A stretch of 64,000 nt of DNA from Halomonas sp. LBP4 (lineage in GTDB: Bacteria > Pseudomonadota > Gammaproteobacteria > Pseudomonadales > Halomonadaceae), in NCBI RefSeq assembly GCF_003202205.1, contig NZ_PDOG01000001.1, positions 1-64,000 of the forward strand. The letters are read 5' to 3'. The position numbers and the translations under genes are program-made. Shown in pieces: positions 61,381 through 64,000 of the stretch (positions within the stretch are counted from its first letter, which is position 1; each line of letters starts with the position of its first letter). Under the pieces are notes generated by a model. The model was not told where the DNA came from, ran no database searches, and saw only the letters and a list, made by a program, of their open reading frames with translations.

Positions 61381-61899
61381 TTAGTAATTCAAGCTGATCG
61401 TCATATCCAGGTTTTGCCCATCGTACCGAAAGCTCGCGGCATTGAACGAAGGTGCACTCATCGAGGCTTTTGCGTCGTTTGAAAAACCGTAGCCTTCCTT
61501 GGGGACCCCCAGCCAGTTGACGTCAAGCTTGCCGTCCATATTTTCATCATGAATGACGGCCATTGCATACGTTCCCGGCGGGATGTCTAAAAAGTCGCAA
61601 CGCGCCTGCGTATCCTGAATTTTCATTATCATGACATTGGTTGCGGAGCGCAGAAATTCCGTAGGGAAACCCACTGGCGATTCGAAGAGCGCGCAAGCTA
61701 CGGTTCCAGTGCTGTTTCTAATATCCAGAATATTAACGTGAATTCCGGGGCATGATGGTTGGGCAAAGACGATGGCGGGAAGATTCGCAAACGCAAGCAG
61801 TGCACACAATGCTGAACACCGAACTCCCATGGGGAGCCGCGTCTTCGGATGCCTGTCCGTGGAGGCCAACACGGACCTCCGATGAGTTGACTCACTCAT
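61381..61899 (-). CDS. Secreted DUF2141 domain protein (172 aa)
   Basis: A signal peptide (LCALLAFANLPAIVFAQ) is preceded by an unusually long, basic N-region. The mature part has the DUF2141 pattern: VNILDIRNSTGTVACALFESPVGFP, DIPPGTYAMAVIHDENMDGKLDVNWLGVPKEGYGFSNDA, a small periplasmic or secreted beta-sandwich of unknown function with a DxNxDGKLD loop that may bind calcium. GAGGAAC six bases before the chosen ATG supports it; a later ATG (61830) would give a shorter signal peptide. It lies 47 bases upstream of the ZIP gene on the same strand. Confidence 0.86.
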   Translation of the reverse strand: MSESTHRRSVLASTDRHPKTRLPMGVRCSALCALLAFANLPAIVFAQPSCPGIHVNILDIRNSTGTVACALFESPVGFPTEFLRSATNVMIMKIQDTQARCDFLDIPPGTYAMAVIHDENMDGKLDVNWLGVPKEGYGFSNDAKASMSAPSFNAASFRYDGQNLDMTISLNY

Positions 61900-62389
61900 G
61901 ATGTTCCTCATGGCTCCGATCTGCGTAGCCTGGTTGAATCTGCCATTAGACAGTGACGGCTCCCCACGAGTTCTGTGCTGTTCGTCGCACAAAGCCTGCT
62001 CGGGGGTGCGGACAACCTTCATTGGCGTTGACAACTGAGCGTTTGGCCGGCTAGGTACCATAGGGGTTCGCCCAGTGGCCATTTGATCAGCAAGTAAGTG
62101 AGTGTCCTTTTCTTCCTACTCCTGCGCCCCTTTTCGCGTTCACTTTTCGCGATTCGCCGCCTATAGCAAAGGGATATCCTACGACCCTGCAGGGTGAAGA
62201 GCATGAATCCGTCAATTTGTCAATGGCAAGCGAAGCTATTTCGAACTACGATTAAGCCACTGGCGGGGTCGCAAGAAAACCGGGCTCCCGCCCCGTTCAG
62301 CGACAGAGGGGTTCGCCGACGACGTCCCTGCGTCAACGACAACATAAGCCCGTCTACCTGTGGTATCTATCCATACCGGAGGTTCGACC
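61900..62389. other. Intergenic region upstream of the glutamine synthetase
   Basis: The 490-bp spacer between DUF2141 (minus) and the glutamine synthetase (plus) holds a perfect 12-bp palindrome, ACCCTGCAGGGT (62184-62195), about 195 bases before the start. I found no sigma-54 promoter or NtrC site of the usual form, so nitrogen control is not shown. Short frames open across it have no ribosome site. Confidence 0.5.
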
Positions 62390-63802
62390 ATGACTCCAAC
62401 ACAAGCCATTGAATTCGCCAAGGACCAGCGCTGCGAAATCGTAGACCTGAAATTTTCCGATATCCTGGGCCTGTGGCAGCATTTCTCCATCCCCGCCAGC
62501 GAGCTGGACGAGGACGTGTTCGACGCAGGCGTGGGGTTCGACGGTTCCTCGATTCGCGGCTGGCAGGCCATCCACGCCTCAGATATGCTGGTGATTCCCG
62601 ACCCGTCTACCGCAGTGCTCGACCCCTTCACCAGCGCTCCGACACTGTCATTAATCTGCAACATCATCGACCCCTTTACCCGCGCAGAGTACAGCCGGGA
62701 TCCCCGCACTATCGCGCGCAAGGCGACGCAGTACCTGCAGTCGACCGGCATCGGCGATGTCGCCTATTTTGGCCCGGAAGCCGAGTTCTTCATCCTGGAC
62801 GATGTCCGTTACGAGCAGAACCAGCACTGCGGCTACTACTTCATCGACTCGGTCGAAGGCCAGTGGAACACAGGCCGGGAGGAGTTTCCCAACCTCGGCT
62901 ACAAGCCCCGTTACAAGGAAGGATATTTCCCGGTGCCGCCCACCGACTCGATGCAGGACATACGCTCCGAAATGGTGCTCATCATGGCAGAGCTGGGGTA
63001 CCGGATAGAGGCCCACCACCATGAAGTGGCCACGGCTGGGCAGGCGGAAATCGATATGCGCTACCTGCCCCTGGACAAGATGGGCGATGCCCTGATGTGG
63101 TACAAGTACACGGTCAAGAACGTGGCGCATCGCCACGGCAAGACCGCCACCTTCATGCCCAAGCCCGTGTTCCAGGACAACGGCAGCGGCATGCACGTGC
63201 ACCAGAGCCTCTGGAAAGCCGGCAAGCCCCTATTCGCGGGGGAAGGCTATGCGGGCCTGAGCCAGCTGGCGATGCACTATATCGCCGGCATCATCAAGCA
63301 CGCTCCGTCCCTGGCGGCCTTCACCAATCCCACCACCAACAGCTACCGTCGGCTGGTGCCGGGCTTCGAGGCGCCGATCAACCTCGCCTATTCCAGACGC
63401 AACCGCTCGGCGGCGGTGCGCATTCCCATGTATCAGGGCAACCCCGAGGCCAAACGCATCGAGGTGCGCTTCCCGGACCCCACGTGCAACGGCTACCTGG
63501 CATTCTCCGCCATGCTGATGGCGGGACTGGACGGCATCGACAACAAGCTGGAAGCCGGCGACCCCCTGGACAAGGATATCTACGCGATGAGCCCAGAGGA
63601 GTTGGCGGATGTGCCGTCGACACCGGCGTCCCTGGAAGAAGCCTTGGTGGCCCTGCGAGAAGACCACGAGTTCCTGCTCAAGGGCAATGTCTTCACCGAA
63701 GATGTGATCGATACCTGGATCGACTACAAGATGCAGAACGAGGTATTGGCCCTGCAGCTGCGCCCACACCCGTACGAGTTTGCCCTGTATTTCGACGCCT
63801 AA
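62390..63802 (+). CDS. glnA: Type I glutamine synthetase, divergent form (470 aa)
   Basis: The enzyme makes glutamine from glutamate, ammonia and ATP. Signatures are complete: FDGSSIRGW, the metal-binding [25 protein letters not shown], the ATP-binding [18 protein letters not shown], and NRSAAVRIP. The tyrosine that GlnE adenylylates is present ([11 protein letters not shown] for the usual NLYDLPPEE). The sequence departs from the common gammaproteobacterial GlnA in the N-terminal 200 residues ([25 protein letters not shown]), and no ntrBC follows, so it may be a second glutamine synthetase. CGGAGG fixes the start. Confidence 0.93.
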   Translation: MTPTQAIEFAKDQRCEIVDLKFSDILGLWQHFSIPASELDEDVFDAGVGFDGSSIRGWQAIHASDMLVIPDPSTAVLDPFTSAPTLSLICNIIDPFTRAEYSRDPRTIARKATQYLQSTGIGDVAYFGPEAEFFILDDVRYEQNQHCGYYFIDSVEGQWNTGREEFPNLGYKPRYKEGYFPVPPTDSMQDIRSEMVLIMAELGYRIEAHHHEVATAGQAEIDMRYLPLDKMGDALMWYKYTVKNVAHRHGKTATFMPKPVFQDNGSGMHVHQSLWKAGKPLFAGEGYAGLSQLAMHYIAGIIKHAPSLAAFTNPTTNSYRRLVPGFEAPINLAYSRRNRSAAVRIPMYQGNPEAKRIEVRFPDPTCNGYLAFSAMLMAGLDGIDNKLEAGDPLDKDIYAMSPEELADVPSTPASLEEALVALREDHEFLLKGNVFTEDVIDTWIDYKMQNEVLALQLRPHPYEFALYFDA

Positions 63803-63912
63803 AAATGAAAAAGGAAATGTAAAGGACAACCACTTTCTTGGCGCCCGAATTATAAAGCCCCCCTGTCGCAGATGAAGGGCCTCGCGGTGACGCCCTTGCC
63901 CTTGCCCTTCTC

Positions 63913-64000
63913 CTAGCCTTCCCCCGGTGTCTGGATGAAGGGCAATTGGCTGACAACAGCAAGACGGGCGGCATGCATGATTTCGATGCCCAGGCGGCCC
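63913..64000 (-). CDS. Possible C-terminal end of a protein running off the window
   Basis: On the minus strand a frame open from base 64000 ends at a TAG (63913-63915) and reads GRLGIEIMHAARLAVV, then SQLPFIQTPGEG. The codon choice is ordinary for this genome and the peptide looks protein-like, but only 28 residues are visible and no family can be given. Sequence beyond the right edge would decide. Confidence 0.3.
   Translation of the reverse strand, partial: GRLGIEIMHAARLAVVSQLPFIQTPGEG

Noticed and set aside
63693-63974. A 93-codon minus-strand frame overlapping the end of the glutamine synthetase gene
   Set aside because: Arg-rich, overlaps a real gene, and has no ribosome site; the other minus frame ending at 63913 looks more protein-like but is too short to be sure.

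Overview
The window looks like a chromosomal segment of a halophilic, polyhydroxyalkanoate-storing gammaproteobacterium close to Halomonas. The evidence is GC-rich coding sequence with strong Shine-Dalgarno sites, a phasin gene at the left edge, a MvaT-type (not enteric H-NS) nucleoid protein, a fused tyrA::aroA gene, acidic proteins, and intergenic repeats of a kind seen in Halomonas and Pseudomonas. The genus call is inference; no rRNA or tRNA gene was found in the window.

Layout. 0-8 kb: partial phasin, a type IV pilin facing away from pilB-pilC-(nucleotidyltransferase)-pilD, then coaE-yacG and a protein resembling the Tus replication-terminus-binding protein. 8-10 kb: a small protein resembling an isolated MvaT oligomerisation segment, an AraC/GyrI-like regulator and mvaT. 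10-20 kb: on the minus strand gyrA, serC, pheA, tyrA::aroA, cmk, rpsA (aromatic amino acid and translation cluster). 20-24 kb: rdgC, an acyltransferase and a CDF metal transporter.

24-37 kb holds a complete Lap-type biofilm system. lapG (periplasmic protease) and lapD (degenerate GGDEF/EAL c-di-GMP receptor) lie on the plus strand. On the minus strand are a TolC-OmpA fusion (lapE role), lapB, lapC, a LuxR protein with a pseudo-receiver, and a short 1006-residue RTX adhesin. The adhesin has a TAAG site for LapG and 28 perfect-length 15-bp repeats. When c-di-GMP is high, LapD should hold LapG and the adhesin stays at the surface; when it is low, LapG should cut the retention module and release it.

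37-52 kb is mixed core: thiI, a divergent class A penicillin-binding protein followed by a MITE-like element, a GST, DNA polymerase II, a CDGSH protein, an overlapping MHYT-GGDEF-EAL / NYN pair, a DUF503 protein, a CaCA antiporter and a sugar O-acetyltransferase.

52.3-64 kb is accessory. A compact block of six genes (52520-58195) contains a nucleosidase-family enzyme, a probable beta-propeller protein, a LysR regulator and three unrecognised proteins; it is my best candidate for an undescribed system. It is followed by a 3-hydroxybutyrate dehydrogenase/patatin pair, a ZIP transporter with an apparent C-terminal frameshift, a DUF2141 secreted protein and a divergent type I glutamine synthetase.

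Several families of dispersed palindromic repeats lie between genes across the whole window.
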